Source: Blastobasis lacticolella (lineage: Eukaryota; Arthropoda; Insecta; Lepidoptera; Blastobasidae). Taken from it: a stretch of DNA of 64,000 nt. The position numbers and the translations under genes were made by a program. Of the stretch, positions 24,662 to 34,919 are shown piece after piece. The notes under the pieces are model-generated. The model made no database searches and was not told the DNA's origin. It worked only from the letters and a program-made list of their open reading frames with translations. The DNA lies in assembly GCA_905147135.1 (NCBI GenBank), contig LR990050.1, forward strand, positions 3,980,501 to 4,044,500. Direction: 5' to 3'. Each line of letters starts with the position of its first letter. Positions within the stretch are counted from its first letter, which is position 1.

Positions 24662-24849
24662 TACATAGTATAAAACAAAGTCGCTTCCTGCGTTCTGTCC
24701 CAATGTATCTAAGAACGATTAGATCTTTTAAACTACGAAACGGATTTTAATGCGGTTTTCAATAATAGATAAAGTTATTAAAAAGGAAGGTTTATAAGCA
24801 AGAAAGGTAGGTACGGGTACGAGAATAACGTCGCGCCGGGTCCACTAGT
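24662..24849 (+). mobile_element. non-autonomous Helitron (AAAACAAAGTCGCTT family)
   Basis: ATAGTATAAAACAAAGTCGC at the start, AACGGATTTTAATGCGGTTT and GGAAGGTTTATAAGC inside, and GTCGCGCCGGGTCCACTAGT at the end (CTAGT 24845-24849). Same family as 27297-27722 (reverse), 39975-40352 (reverse) and 46060-46251. About 190 bp, with no coding capacity. Confidence 0.75.
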
Positions 24850-25234
24850 TTTACAGTAGAAATATAAAATGCAAATATCAATTTCAATTTCTACTTTCAA
24901 AGAGCGCTCGTAAGATAACTTTGTGCGAGGCTGAAATAGACAGATAGCCAACAAAAACAACTCCTAACAAAAACAATGACAGAGGTGCCATACCTAAGTA
25001 CAGTGCATACCTTATCTTGCGTACACTCTTGTAGTTTTAGGTGAACCTAGTATCAGAATAACTTAAGCGACAGAAAAAGTTGAATAATCCCCCAACTAAG
25101 TCTACTAAAACTCAAATATTTGCTAAACTGGTTACTAGTTTTTTACCCTGGTTTATTATACTTACTTAGGCCTCTGCGACACAAAATAATATCGTAGTGC
25201 GGAGCCTACCGAAAAACTGTATATTGAATCGTGT

Positions 25235-25437
25235 GTTCTTAGGGGAAATTATGATATTTTTTAAACTACTTATCCGATTTTAATGAAACAAAGCTGAGAA
25301 ATATCTTGATTAAAGTAGCTTAAAACCGCACCGAAATCAGATCATCCGTTCGGAAGCTACGATGTTACAGACAGATACACAGATAAACAGATAGACACGA
25401 CAAACTTATATCACCCTGTTTTTTTCATCAGGGGTTA
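25235..25437. repeat. dispersed repeat (AAACTACTTATCCGATTTTA type)
   Basis: The run AAACTACTTATCCGATTTTA, then CGGAAGCTACGATGTTACAG and GATACACAGATAAACAGATA, then a poly-T and GGGGTTAAAA is typical of a Helitron-like or MITE family in Lepidoptera. A distant relative may be at 52150-52370. Termini not resolved. Confidence 0.35.
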
Positions 25438-25607
25438 AAAATTAATCTAAACAATTCCATTCATTCAGTGTAGAGTCGGTGTTGCCAGTAGCAGATTTTT
25501 TTAAACTTGCCTTTTTTCCGGTTCAAATTCCGACAGTCGACTCTAATAACAATATTGTTTATGGTCCTAGAAAAAATGTACTCCGGTTTTCTCTATGATA
25601 TTTTTAG

Positions 25608-25642
25608 ACAAATACACACAGCGCCATCTAAAAATATCCAAA
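25608..25642 (-). mobile_element. SINE family A fragment
   Basis: AATACACACAGCGCCATCTA is the 3' body of family A in reverse; the rest is missing. Confidence 0.5.
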
Positions 25643-26136
25643 CATTTGCATTTACAGCATCACTTGGGGATTAGTGAGGTCTTCGTTGACAGGTAATAAA
25701 TAAGTTTGCTTACATTTACCAACCAAAACACATTTATCACATAGAAATTCTGTTTATTTTTCACCCCCACTGTGTAAAGCAAGTTCGAATTTGCTACTTG
25801 TAAAATATGATGGTACAGTCGGCCAAAAATGTGGTCTACCACCCTACGGTTGCAATTCGTTTGAACGTCACGAGACAACAAGGTCGATTTCTACTTGCAA
25901 TAATATTATGTCAGTGAAAAAAGTCAACCTTAGCGATCATTAGATCTCGCAGAATCTTTTGTCAAAACTGGCAGACCACTTTCTTGGTCGACCGTACAGA
26001 TGAGAAATGGGTGTTGTCATCGGGTTTAATGAACTCGAAGAGTGTAAGTGCACCTTGCATTAGAGTTCATGAAAATCTATCTTTATCACAGTAAAGATTC
26101 TTTATTACCTATAGATTATAAACGTGCTTGGACAAA

Positions 26137-26205
26137 TAGGCTGCGGTAACTGCTTACCATCAGGCAGGCCGTTAGCTTGTTTGCCACCGAAGTGGTATAA
26201 AAAAA
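26137..26205 (-). repeat. dispersed repeat, family E, partial
   Basis: GGCTGCGGTAACTGCTTACC, ATCAGGCAGGCCGTTAGC and TTGTTTGCCACC match the left part of 7358-7485 reversed. Lies directly beside a family A SINE. Confidence 0.55.
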
Positions 26206-26215
26206 AATGACACTG

Positions 26216-26408
26216 CCAGCTAGGCCTAAAGTAAGCTTGTGTTATGGGTGATACATTGTATAGATACATTATTGGGTGACTTTATACGTACTTGTTATAT
26301 ATACTATACCGCAACAAAAAAAAATCATCATTTCAATTTCTGCTCGGCCGGGAATCGAACCCTCTGCGTGGCGACCGGCATGTTAACCAACTAACCACTC
26401 AGGTCGTC
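26216..26408 (-). mobile_element. tRNA-derived SINE, family A
   Basis: TAAGCTTGTGTTATGGGTG (3' body), then TTCTGCTCGGCCGGGAATCG, AACCCTCTGCGTGGC and CTAACCACTCAGGTCGTC (tRNA-like head reversed). The variable A/T-rich middle is shortened. Confidence 0.8.
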
Positions 26409-26817
26409 AATTATTGATTATTTATAATAATAAAACTGTAAAAAAACCGTCTGCACATTGAAGATATTTCAGAAAAAATTGTCGGAACAGGATTCTGGAG
26501 TGTTACTATGCCTAAAACATTAGTCTTATTTTTATTTTTATGTGTCTGTTCGCGCATCACGCAAAAAGTACTGAACAGATTATGATCCGGCTTTGAGCTT
26601 GAAGTCCAGGGTACAATGAATCCATGTTTCATCTTATTCGGGTAGGTAGAACCAGAAATACAGCTTGATCTCCCCGTAGTACTAGAATTCATACAATACG
26701 GAGGTCATTTAAAATGGTAATGCGGGCAAAAGCTATTATGGCTTGCGGGTCGGCCTCATAGCAAGAAGTACCTACCGAGTTTGATCAATAGTGATACCGT
26801 ATACCGGTGGTCTTTTT

Positions 26818-26907
26818 ATCTGAGTTATGTAAACTAGTTACAGTCCTACGGTGAGGGAAAACCTCTTTTCTGAAAACACCCTGAGGAAACATGCACATTC
26901 AGGCGAC
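26818..26907 (+). mobile_element. SINE family B fragment
   Basis: GAGTTATGTAAACTAGTTA, CGGTGAGGGAAAACC and GCACATTCAGGCGACTG are the central part of family B in forward orientation. It joins directly to the family D copy at 26917. Confidence 0.55.
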
Positions 26908-26916
26908 TGTCATCAC

Positions 26917-27162
26917 AGCCCTAACAGTCCACTGCAGGACTTAGGGCCTCCCCTTTTGTAGGAGATATTGCCATAATCTCCACGCTTGGCAGGCGGGTTG
27001 GAGATCGCAGTGTTTAAATATAACAATGGAAAATGCTGCTGCCCATTTTCCAGACTACGGAGACTCTTGATCTTTTGCCTCGAAAACATTAGTCGCCTTG
27101 TACGACACCCATGAGTGTAAGGGGTTGGTGCTATTCTACTCTGCCGGACACCACACAGGCGA
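26917..27162 (-). mobile_element. short retroposon, family D
   Basis: Reverse copy of 20409-20671: CAGTCCACTGCAGGACTTAG, GGCGGGTTGGAGATCGCAGT, AGTCGCCTTGTACGACACCC and CTACTCTGCCGGACACCACA are all present in order. Confidence 0.75.
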
Positions 27163-27214
27163 CTGTAGGAACATATATTCAAGTAAACCTTCCGGGAGAA
27201 ATTATCTAAATATT

Positions 27215-27722
27215 AGTCAAAACTGCTTCAAAATCCGTTGCGTAATTAAGGAGAAATTGTCGTATATACAGAGAGATAGACTTTATTTTATACTATACTA
27301 GTGGACCCGGCGCGACTTCGTTCGCGTACACCCACTTTACTCCTACCTACCCTCTTTCTACTTGCTTATAAACCTTCCTCTTGAATCACTCTATCTGCTG
27401 TTGAAACCCGCATCAAAATCCGTTGCGTAGTTTCAAAGATTTAAGCATACAAAGGGACATAGGGACAGAGAAAGCGACTTTGTTTTATACTATGTAGTGA
27501 TGATAGTGATTTATACTATACTAGTGGACCCGGCGCGACTTCGTTCGCGTACACCCACTTTACTCCTACCTACCCTCTTTCTACTTGCTTATAAACCTTC
27601 CTCTTGAATCACTCTATCTGCTGTTGAAACCCGCATCAAAATCCGTTGCGTAGTTTCAAAGATTTAAGCATACAAAGGGACATAGAGACAGAGAAAGCGA
27701 CTTTGTTTTATACTATGTAGTG
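27215..27722 (-). mobile_element. tandem Helitron array (two full units plus a fragment)
   Basis: Two units of the AAAACAAAGTCGCTT Helitron family, 27297-27500 and 27520-27722, have a period of 223 bp. I see a single substitution between them (GGGACAG versus GAGACAG). Each starts, read on the minus strand, near ATAGTATAAAACAAAGTCGC and ends at CTAGT (complement of ACTAG at 27297 and 27520). A more diverged 5' part of a third unit occupies 27215-27296. Head-to-tail arrays are a reported by-product of rolling-circle Helitron transposition. Confidence 0.75.
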
Positions 27723-28344
27723 ATGATGATAAGGGAAAAGCCACAAATCAATTCTGATTTGTGACTTTCACACTCATATATTTGAGGCAGTTGCTGATAC
27801 ATAGCTTACCCTTTTAACTACTTAATGTTGCTATAAACGCGATATCATATGCCAGTCTCGTGCGCGCCATCGTTAAAACAAAAGCGACAATTATCGAAAA
27901 ACACAAAACGATAAACCCGAAAATAAACGCGAGTCATTGACTCGGAATATTGCCACACACCGTCGTGGTTTGGCTGCATCTACATGAAGTGGCTAGTCAA
28001 ATAATAATAATAAAAATGATTTTATTATTTGCTTTTACCTACACAATGACGCTTCGGTAACTGTTTCTTTGTGGTGCAGAAGAAACTTAACTTGGAAGTA
28101 ACATTGACGATAACGGAATGACGATGATGATGACGCCAACATATGAGGACCACGAGCCTAGTGCTGGACTGTCAGTTCCCAGGATTACGCATTGATAAGT
28201 GACGTTGTCTCATTTATTTATGGCATGTAGGTGAAGCTGGCTACTAGCTGTGTTGTTGCAATAAAATACCTAACTATTTATTTATTTACCTACACGAACT
28301 GGAAATAGAAAACGTTATGCTCCATAATTGACGTATATATTCTA

Positions 28345-28995
28345 AGAGCCCATGAGGGCCAGACCTTCCTATTGTCCGTAAGTATAAAAGTTTTTCCATG
28401 TGTGTCCCCAACACAGCAAACACATACAAACAAACAAAAAATCAAACATTTCCTCTTTATAATATTAAGTATAGATATAGACGACAGCTGATGCGCAGTA
28501 AAAGATCGCAACAAACCGAGCGCTCTGTCTCACTAGCACCAGTTGTTGCATATGAGCCCCACTCTCGCAACTATTAGACACTTTTAATGCGTCTGGCAGT
28601 ATTATAGAACCCAAAAAACTGTCTGGCTACTGAGAAAACTCAGTTTAATAATTCTCTAAATAACATTTATAAAATTCAGCTTTCCTAATATAAGGTAAGT
28701 ATAATTACAGAGAATTATAGTTTAGGGGTGTCCGGCGGAGGGTTGTAACTATACTATATGTCTGGCAATGAGCATCGTGAGTATTAATGCTGTTACGAAT
28801 AAAATACAAAAAAATAGAGCTTGGTAACTTAATAAATTGGAGATAAGATTTTATACACCTTTGTTACCTGTTACCTGCCAAAGGAACCACGATCCAGGTT
28901 TCATGGGTGGGGATCATTCTTACCTGTGTTGGGGACACATATGGAAAAACTTTCATACTTACGGACAATAGGAAGGTCTGGCCCTCATGGGCTCT
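28345..28995. repeat. 72-bp inverted duplication with 507-bp spacer
   Basis: 28345-28416 and 28924-28995 are reverse complements with only two mismatches in 72 bp (core GGAAGGTCTGGCCCTCATGG). The left arm is joined at 28417-28479 to the 5' end of the 11.5-kb Helitron family in reverse orientation (AAACATTTCCTCTTTATAAT); the right arm is not. The inner sequence is unrecognised. Confidence 0.75.
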
Positions 28996-29186
28996 TGCTC
29001 TAATAATGCTCCAATTCATTGTAGTATTTTGGTGGCTCATATTGACATAGAACAATAATCAATTGGATTGCAAAATAGTATTTGGATTGAAAATTAGTAG
29101 TAGTATTTTATTAAAAAAAGAACCTGTACGAGTTGAATTCGCGTGAAGAGGGTTCCTAATAGCTCACGTCTTATAACTATAGCATT

Positions 29187-30210
29187 AAGAGCTAATAGAA
29201 GGAAAAGAGGAACGAGTAAAAGAATATTTGGTATTTTTAAACAATATCCATCCAAAAATGAAGTTTACTTTGGAAGTTGAAGAACAACGGAAGCTTGCGT
29301 TCTTGGATGTATTGGTGATTGCTAAAGTAGATGGAAATTTGGGTCACTCTGTCCATAGAAAAATAACACATACAGACAAGTATTTACACATGCGACTTCT
29401 CACCATCACCCACGTCATCTAGATGCTGTGGTGAGATCACTGACAAACAGAGCTTATGATGTATGTGATGTCAACCATCTTTCACAAGAGCTGGAGCATG
29501 TGAGGGCTGTTCTTAGACGTAACGGGTACAGCGTGACAGCCTGCAAACCTAAACGCACCCCAAAAATGAGAAAGGAGGAGGCACAGCGACAGCCAGCGTT
29601 TTTGCCATACGTGAGAGGGGTAACTGATAAAATTGGTAGATTCTTAGGGAAATATTCTATAAAAACTGTTTTTACCCCCTTTAGCAAAATAAGAGAGCTG
29701 CTTCGTTCGCCTAAGGACTGCCTACCTCTTCAAACTCCTGGCGTCTATAAAGTGAACTGCAGTTGTGGCAGCTCATACATCGGTCAAACAAAACGAACAA
29801 TTGTCGACCGCATGAAGGAGCATATAAGAGCTGTAAGGAACAACGACGCACAGAAGTCGGCCATAGCACAACACCTGACTCAAAGCGAAACGAATCATTG
29901 GATCGAGTTACATAACCCCCATGTACTGTCGACGGAACGTCACTATATACCACGCCTAGTGCGAGAGGCAATAGAAATTACGAAATACAAAAATTTTAAT
30001 CGTGAAGATGGGTTTAAACTGTCCAGTGCGTGGAATCCAGTGTTAAATGTATACAATCGTAAAAGTAGTTCGATTTCAGTTTCGCGTAAAGACGTAGTGA
30101 GTTTCGTGTGTCGCGGGAATCAAGCGAGTAACAATGGTAGTGGTTCGAGAGTTCAAAGTGAGGGTAATCGTCGAATCCGAAAGAGGGTGGACCGATATGT
30201 TTGTCCTTAG
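29187..30210 (+). pseudogene. Penelope-like retroelement, 3' part: RT end plus GIY-YIG endonuclease, frameshifted
   Basis: The first part (frame 2, about 29189-29422) has FLNNIHPKMKFTLEVEEQ and LAFLDVLV, the last palm/thumb motifs of Penelope-type reverse transcriptases. Just before 29428 the frame changes (one base lost or two gained, near the YLHMR and HHHPRH positions), and 260 codons follow. In that part residues 105-107 GVY and 117-119 YIG with Arg128 form a GIY-YIG nuclease core, preceded by the CSCG cysteine pair (C111, C113) that is usual in this class. The upstream RT core and any start codon are missing, so the copy is 5'-truncated and dead. The frame ends at 30210; a second shift may separate a short RDHDACNCVEIS tail just beyond. 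The family copies itself at chromosomal breaks or telomeres; the class assignment is firm. Confidence 0.85.
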
Positions 30211-30847
30211 GAGCGACTTCACACAGCGGCACCAGTCAACTCGTGACCATGACGCATGCAACTGCGTCGAAATATCGAGGTAAAAACAATACTAACCGTG
30301 GTAACAAACCCGATAATATGTGTAGTGAAAGTGTAGTGAATAACCACGAAAGTCTTAAAACCTATGTTTGGAGATTCATTTCGGGACGTTAATTTTTTTG
30401 CGAACTTTTCTTAATAACTCGAAATCTGAACCACTTAGGCAAAAAGAAAAATTGTGTTATAATGTGCATTCCAACCCCTATCATATGATAGTTATCAAAT
30501 TATGCACCGATTCTGATGTAATATTTTAGTATTGTTAACTTAAAGCCCAGAATAGTCATACGACATAATTAATCCCAAAATTTAGTGTGGTTCCCTTGGG
30601 AACCAACCCGAAGCAGAAATTTTCGCGTCGGTATGCGGGAACGTTTTAAGCCCACAAACGTTGGGGGCCTTTAATTTTTATTGGCCGCTTCCTACTGTAT
30701 GCTAATTGATTGGTATCAATCAGACTTATTTTTAGCCGTAAACGTATGAGCTATCAGTGAGCGATTGTATCACGTATTACCGATGGTAGGCAGATAGGTA
30801 ATAACAGCAGTTCTTCTGGATGGGTTACCTAATCTATGTCTACTGAC
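30211..30847. other. probable Penelope 3' flank and unassigned sequence
   Basis: The first ~180 bp is likely the element's C-terminal and 3' non-coding tail. The rest is unrecognised. Confidence 0.35.
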
Positions 30848-31107
30848 GACCTGAGTGGTGCAATGGTCAACATGCCGGTCTGCCACGCAAGAGGTCCCGG
30901 GTTCGATTCCCGGCCGGGCAGAAATTGAAATGATGAATTTTAATTTCTGTGACGGGTCTGGGTGTTCTATGTATAATAAGTATGTATTTAAAAAAAATAA
31001 TAAAAAAAAAAAACAAGTATTTAATTAGTATATCAGTTATCTAGCACCCATAGTACAAGCTTTGCTTAGTTTGGGGCTAGATGGCGCTGTGTGAATTTGT
31101 CCACGAA

Positions 31108-31144
<37 letters not shown>

Positions 31145-31145
31145 T
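30848..31145 (+). mobile_element. tRNA-derived SINE, family A, best-preserved copy
   Basis: Starts GACCTGAGTGGTGCAATGG (A-box region), then GGTTCGATTCCCGG (B box at about 30900-30913), TTCTGTGACGGGTCTGGGTG, an A-rich middle, CTAGCACCCATAGTACAAGC, GGGCTAGATGGCGCTGTGTG, and an ATT microsatellite tail (31111-31143). Both internal pol III promoter boxes are intact. Reference copy for the family here. Confidence 0.9.
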
Positions 31146-32229
31146 GAGGATAAGGAAGCCAATTTGAATGTGGTAGGTACCCTCTTCTTCTTCTCAGTTG
31201 TGCAGTCATGTCGTGGTCGTGGTCATATGTCGGTCAAGTCTTGCCTTGCCTAGCCACCGCCGCCCTTGCGACGCAACGCCACGTGTCCCTGTGTTTGGCG
31301 GAGTGAGAGTTTTCATTTATGGTGGAGTGTGTCAGACTTGATGAGGTCTGTCCACCGTGTAGGATCCCATCGTGTGTTGGGTAGGGTAGGTACCCATCCA
31401 GACCGATTTTTCAAGCTCGACAGAGTTCTACCTATTCTATACTATTATATATAAATATTCTATTCTATGGAATTAGCGAGTTTTGTAGCTATAGATGGTA
31501 CGAATTTGTCCAAGTTTTAAAGTACCCAAATTCGGGAAGCGAAGATAATTCTATTAGGATGGTTATGCCTACCCGTTAATTTATTTATACTAGGAGCCAA
31601 TTTCGAAATGAAGATTGTTGAAAGTTATATTTTAAAGGTGTATCGCAGAAACTGGGGGATAATCTGCAAGTCCATGCTTTTTAAATAGAGATGTTAAATT
31701 CTACAAGTAAGTTTACTTTGTAATTTCAATTTAACTTTAATCAATATCAGTTACGAATTACGGGTTCGAGGTTAGCTCCGCTGCCGCTGCAACATTCTGC
31801 TTACTTTGTAAACACTACATCATCGCAGTCGAAAGTATCAACTACACAACAAGAAACTGGTACAAGCCGTCCTCGAATTACATCGTCATTAAACACCTGG
31901 GGAATTCCTGTTGCCGGTAAGGGACCGATACCCGATCCAAAATTAATCGGGAACATAACAGGCTTCATTACCACGCCTGGGACCCGTCCCAGGGGAGGTG
32001 GAGGGTTAGAAGTGCGGGGTGCGGGGTGCTAATGCAAGTGCAGCCGCTAGCAAACCTGAATGGATGGCGCAATTAATGTGAGTGCCGCACCTAGCGCGGA
32101 CGGAGCGCGTTCGGAAACGTTCAGACCTGTAGAAATTTCAAAATTATCGCCTCGAATTATATTGTTCGTGATGATTTTTTACACGACACCAGCTGTTGTT
32201 TTTGAGCTACTTTATTAGCTCTTCAAGAA
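31146..32229. other. unassigned stretch, part possibly LINE-derived
   Basis: 31195-31400 (GTCATGTCGTGGTCGTGGTC, GATGAGGTCTGTCCACCGTG) has the look of a reversed LINE 3' fragment seen in moths, but no frame survives. The remainder is unrecognised. Confidence 0.35.
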
Positions 32230-32372
32230 AGGGGTGAAAATGTTTCTACGGGGTCGGCAACGCGTGGGTCGTCACCCACCCTGGTATGGAAAACGTCCAT
32301 AGGCTGCGGTGACTGCTTTCCTTTAGGTAGGCCATAAGCTTGTTTGCCACCTAACTGGTATAAAAATATACC
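32230..32372 (-). repeat. dispersed repeat, family E
   Basis: GGGTCGGCAACGCGTGGGTC, CATAGGCTGCGGTGACTGC and AAGCTTGTTTGCCACC match 7358-7485 reversed; a short TTTGCC fragment of the same family is near 46822-46858. Confidence 0.65.
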
Positions 32373-33755
32373 TTATTGACGTAGTTCATTGCCCACCATA
32401 AATACATTTAGCCTATGATTTAGCAGCGGCAAGTGCAGTAGGTACATACACCAGGTATGTACAGTGCAACACCCATATCTGACGGCGCCGGCGTCGCTGT
32501 TGATAGCATTGACATGCCATTTCCAAATGGCGACAATGATTTTCAGTTATGGCCATCGGTTGAGGTAAGATTGTGGCTCTGTAAAGAAACTGCGGCTATG
32601 CAAAAATAACGTCCATCTTCTGCGCTATTGCTCTTGTCGTTATGCGCCGAGTGAATTACATTTACTGACGATGAATTCAGCACTGAATTAATAAAAATAA
32701 TGAAAATGTTTTTTGTGCATTTATATAAAAGTAAGCATTTTTTGTAACGTCAATTTGACATTTTTCTACGCTTTATGTTCATTGAAGGTTGAAACAATTT
32801 CAGTGAAAAATTCCAACTTATAATTTGGGCAATTCTCTCATTTTTACAGCGTCCAACACGGGAGCACTGCCTCATTATTTTGTTCCTCTACACGCGTTTA
32901 AAATATGAATAATTCCGGTTGCACGAATAACGTGGCTGGGAGCATAACCTCAAATCCTATGGGAGCTGTCGTCAGTCCATTTTGTGCGGATTCTGTCGAG
33001 TGTCCAGTTTCAGAACGCAGCCGCGTTCCACGCAAATGCTGCACCAATGTATTGGGAATTGGAAATAGTTTCACGTACAAAGGAATTGCCGTTTGTAAGT
33101 GGAATGGGTTGTAGTCTTTACTGGTGATACGGCCACTAGAGCAAGCGTTATGAAATTAGACGCGGAGCTTTGTCTGTTCCGTGAGCAGCATCAATATACG
33201 GATGGCATGGCAAGGTACACGGTTACAAGGTACAAGGTACATTTACGGTTGGCACACGCAACACGTGATATACATTTTGTCTTCTTGATAAAAGTTATTT
33301 TACTTAACATAAAATTATTTTAGTTTCTTTCAAATTCAATCATGTCAGAGACAAATACCCCTGGGCTTCGATTCTGGTACGAAAACCGTTTCAGTTGCTG
33401 TAACATTTAGCGCACAATTGCATCGCATGTCAAACGTGTGATTGTTATTCAAATGACAGATGTTGAGTTGCAACTTTCATGAGTTCGAATTTTTCCACAA
33501 TTCGTTTTCTGGTACTTTAGTTGCATTATGGTTTTATATGGCTGTTGGCACTAGAATAAAAAAATAAATTACTAAGTTGCATCTTTCTTAGTTGTCATGC
33601 TGCCTTCAATTCTGTCAACGAAAACGTGTCAAAGGTCGAACAATGATTTAACTGCAATTTAACTGGGATGATGCTGGGACTGACTCGATACCTCGACGTA
33701 GTTATAGTAACATCACAGTTACATGGCAACATAATATCAACTGCATTGCACACCA
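32373..33755. other. unassigned stretch
   Basis: Short overlapping frames on both strands (32898-33114) without family resemblance. No repeat recognised. Confidence 0.4.
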
Positions 33756-33840
33756 GAATCGGTACCCTGGTGTCGCTAGTGTCTAAAGGCAGTGGTGACC
33801 ACTTTCCATCAGGTGGCTCTCTTATCTGTTTGCCTACCGT
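33756..33840 (+). repeat. dispersed repeat, family G
   Basis: GGTGTCGCTAGTGTCTAAAG and GCAGTGGTGACCACTTTCCA with TCAGGTGG match 60318-60390. Confidence 0.6.
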
Positions 33841-33910
33841 ATTAAACAAATCCTAATTATTAACCAAATATATTTATGGAATGTCAAATAACTTTTATGA
33901 ATAAGACTAA

Positions 33911-34247
33911 CCATCTTGGCGTTAATGTCCCGGTTGTGCTCTGGCGTATGAGACCCAGGGGTCCACCTTGAGCATGGTCTAGGGTATGGCAAAACTGGTA
34001 AATACAGTCGAGCGACTGCAATCAGTCACCTCAGTGATCCTTTCAACAGGGGAACCTGACCAGATAGGATCATGACAATACATTCAGTCGCTTGAATGTG
34101 CAGGTTTCCACACGATGTTTTCCCTTACCGTAAGAGCATCGGTTCGTGTTCAACTAATATACATAACTCAGAAAAGAGTCATTGGTACATGTCAGCAATG
34201 GGGTTCAAATTCGAACTGGGTACCTCTGTTTACGACTCCTAAACTTT
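33911..34247 (-). mobile_element. SINE family B
   Basis: CCATCTTGGCGTTAATGTCC, CCGGTTGTGCTCTGGCG, GACCAGATAGGATCATGAC, TAAGAGCATCGGTTCGTG and AAGAGTCATTGGTACATG follow the family order. The tRNA-like head (GGTACCTCTGTTTACGACTC) is eroded. Confidence 0.75.
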
Positions 34248-34732
34248 TAAGCAGATTTTCTACTAACCGACTCCAACAGTGGACAAAGAGCACTTTGGAG
34301 TTTAATAAGTATGTCTATCATTCTACGGCACTACAACAGACTACAAGCGATTCCGTTGACGTCCTTTGGCGGACGGACCGGTAGGCGGACAGACAGATGA
34401 ATATGGCAAAACTATGTAATAAGTGGTTATAATAATATAATAATAATAATTTTTATTTCTTAAATCAACATTTGTAGTGGGTACATCAGGTTGAACACTC
34501 CCAGTAGACAAGTATTATTTGTCTGTGTTGGGATAGTTCGCTCCTCCTTAACGCTGTCTTACATTTCTTTTACGTGATTCAGAATGTATACAAATAAAAA
34601 TATGAATTTAAAGTTACAATCAAGTCAAATTAATTGATTAATCAATTAATGATACATTATACTTGCTTAATTTACAAAAAGTTTAACGTGTTTTTAAAAG
34701 ACTGTGTCGTGTACAAGTCATTCTAAATGTAC

Positions 34733-34735
34733 GTG

Positions 34736-34767
<32 letters not shown>

Positions 34768-34815
34768 GGTGTGTGTGTGTGTGTGTGGGTGTGTGTGTGT
34801 GTAAGTGTGTGTGTT
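34733..34815. repeat. GT microsatellite in the LINE 3' region
   Basis: About 80 bp of GT units with GTGTGGG and GTGTGC interruptions. On the element's strand this is a CA repeat between the ORF2 stop and the tail. Confidence 0.9.
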
Positions 34816-34919
34816 TATGTAGGTCTGTTGTGAGGTGTGGATGCCTATTGTATTGTGATGTTGAATAAGTATTATGGTTTAATATTGTATTATGGGGTCA
34901 TGAATGTTGCAAGTCAGGG

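Noticed and set aside
27215..27722. CRISPR-like or satellite array
   Set aside because: Only two to three units of 223 bp, with Helitron termini; eukaryotic context.
29740..29870. Homing endonuclease or bacterial GIY-YIG gene
   Set aside because: The nuclease is fused to Penelope-type RT motifs in the same orientation.
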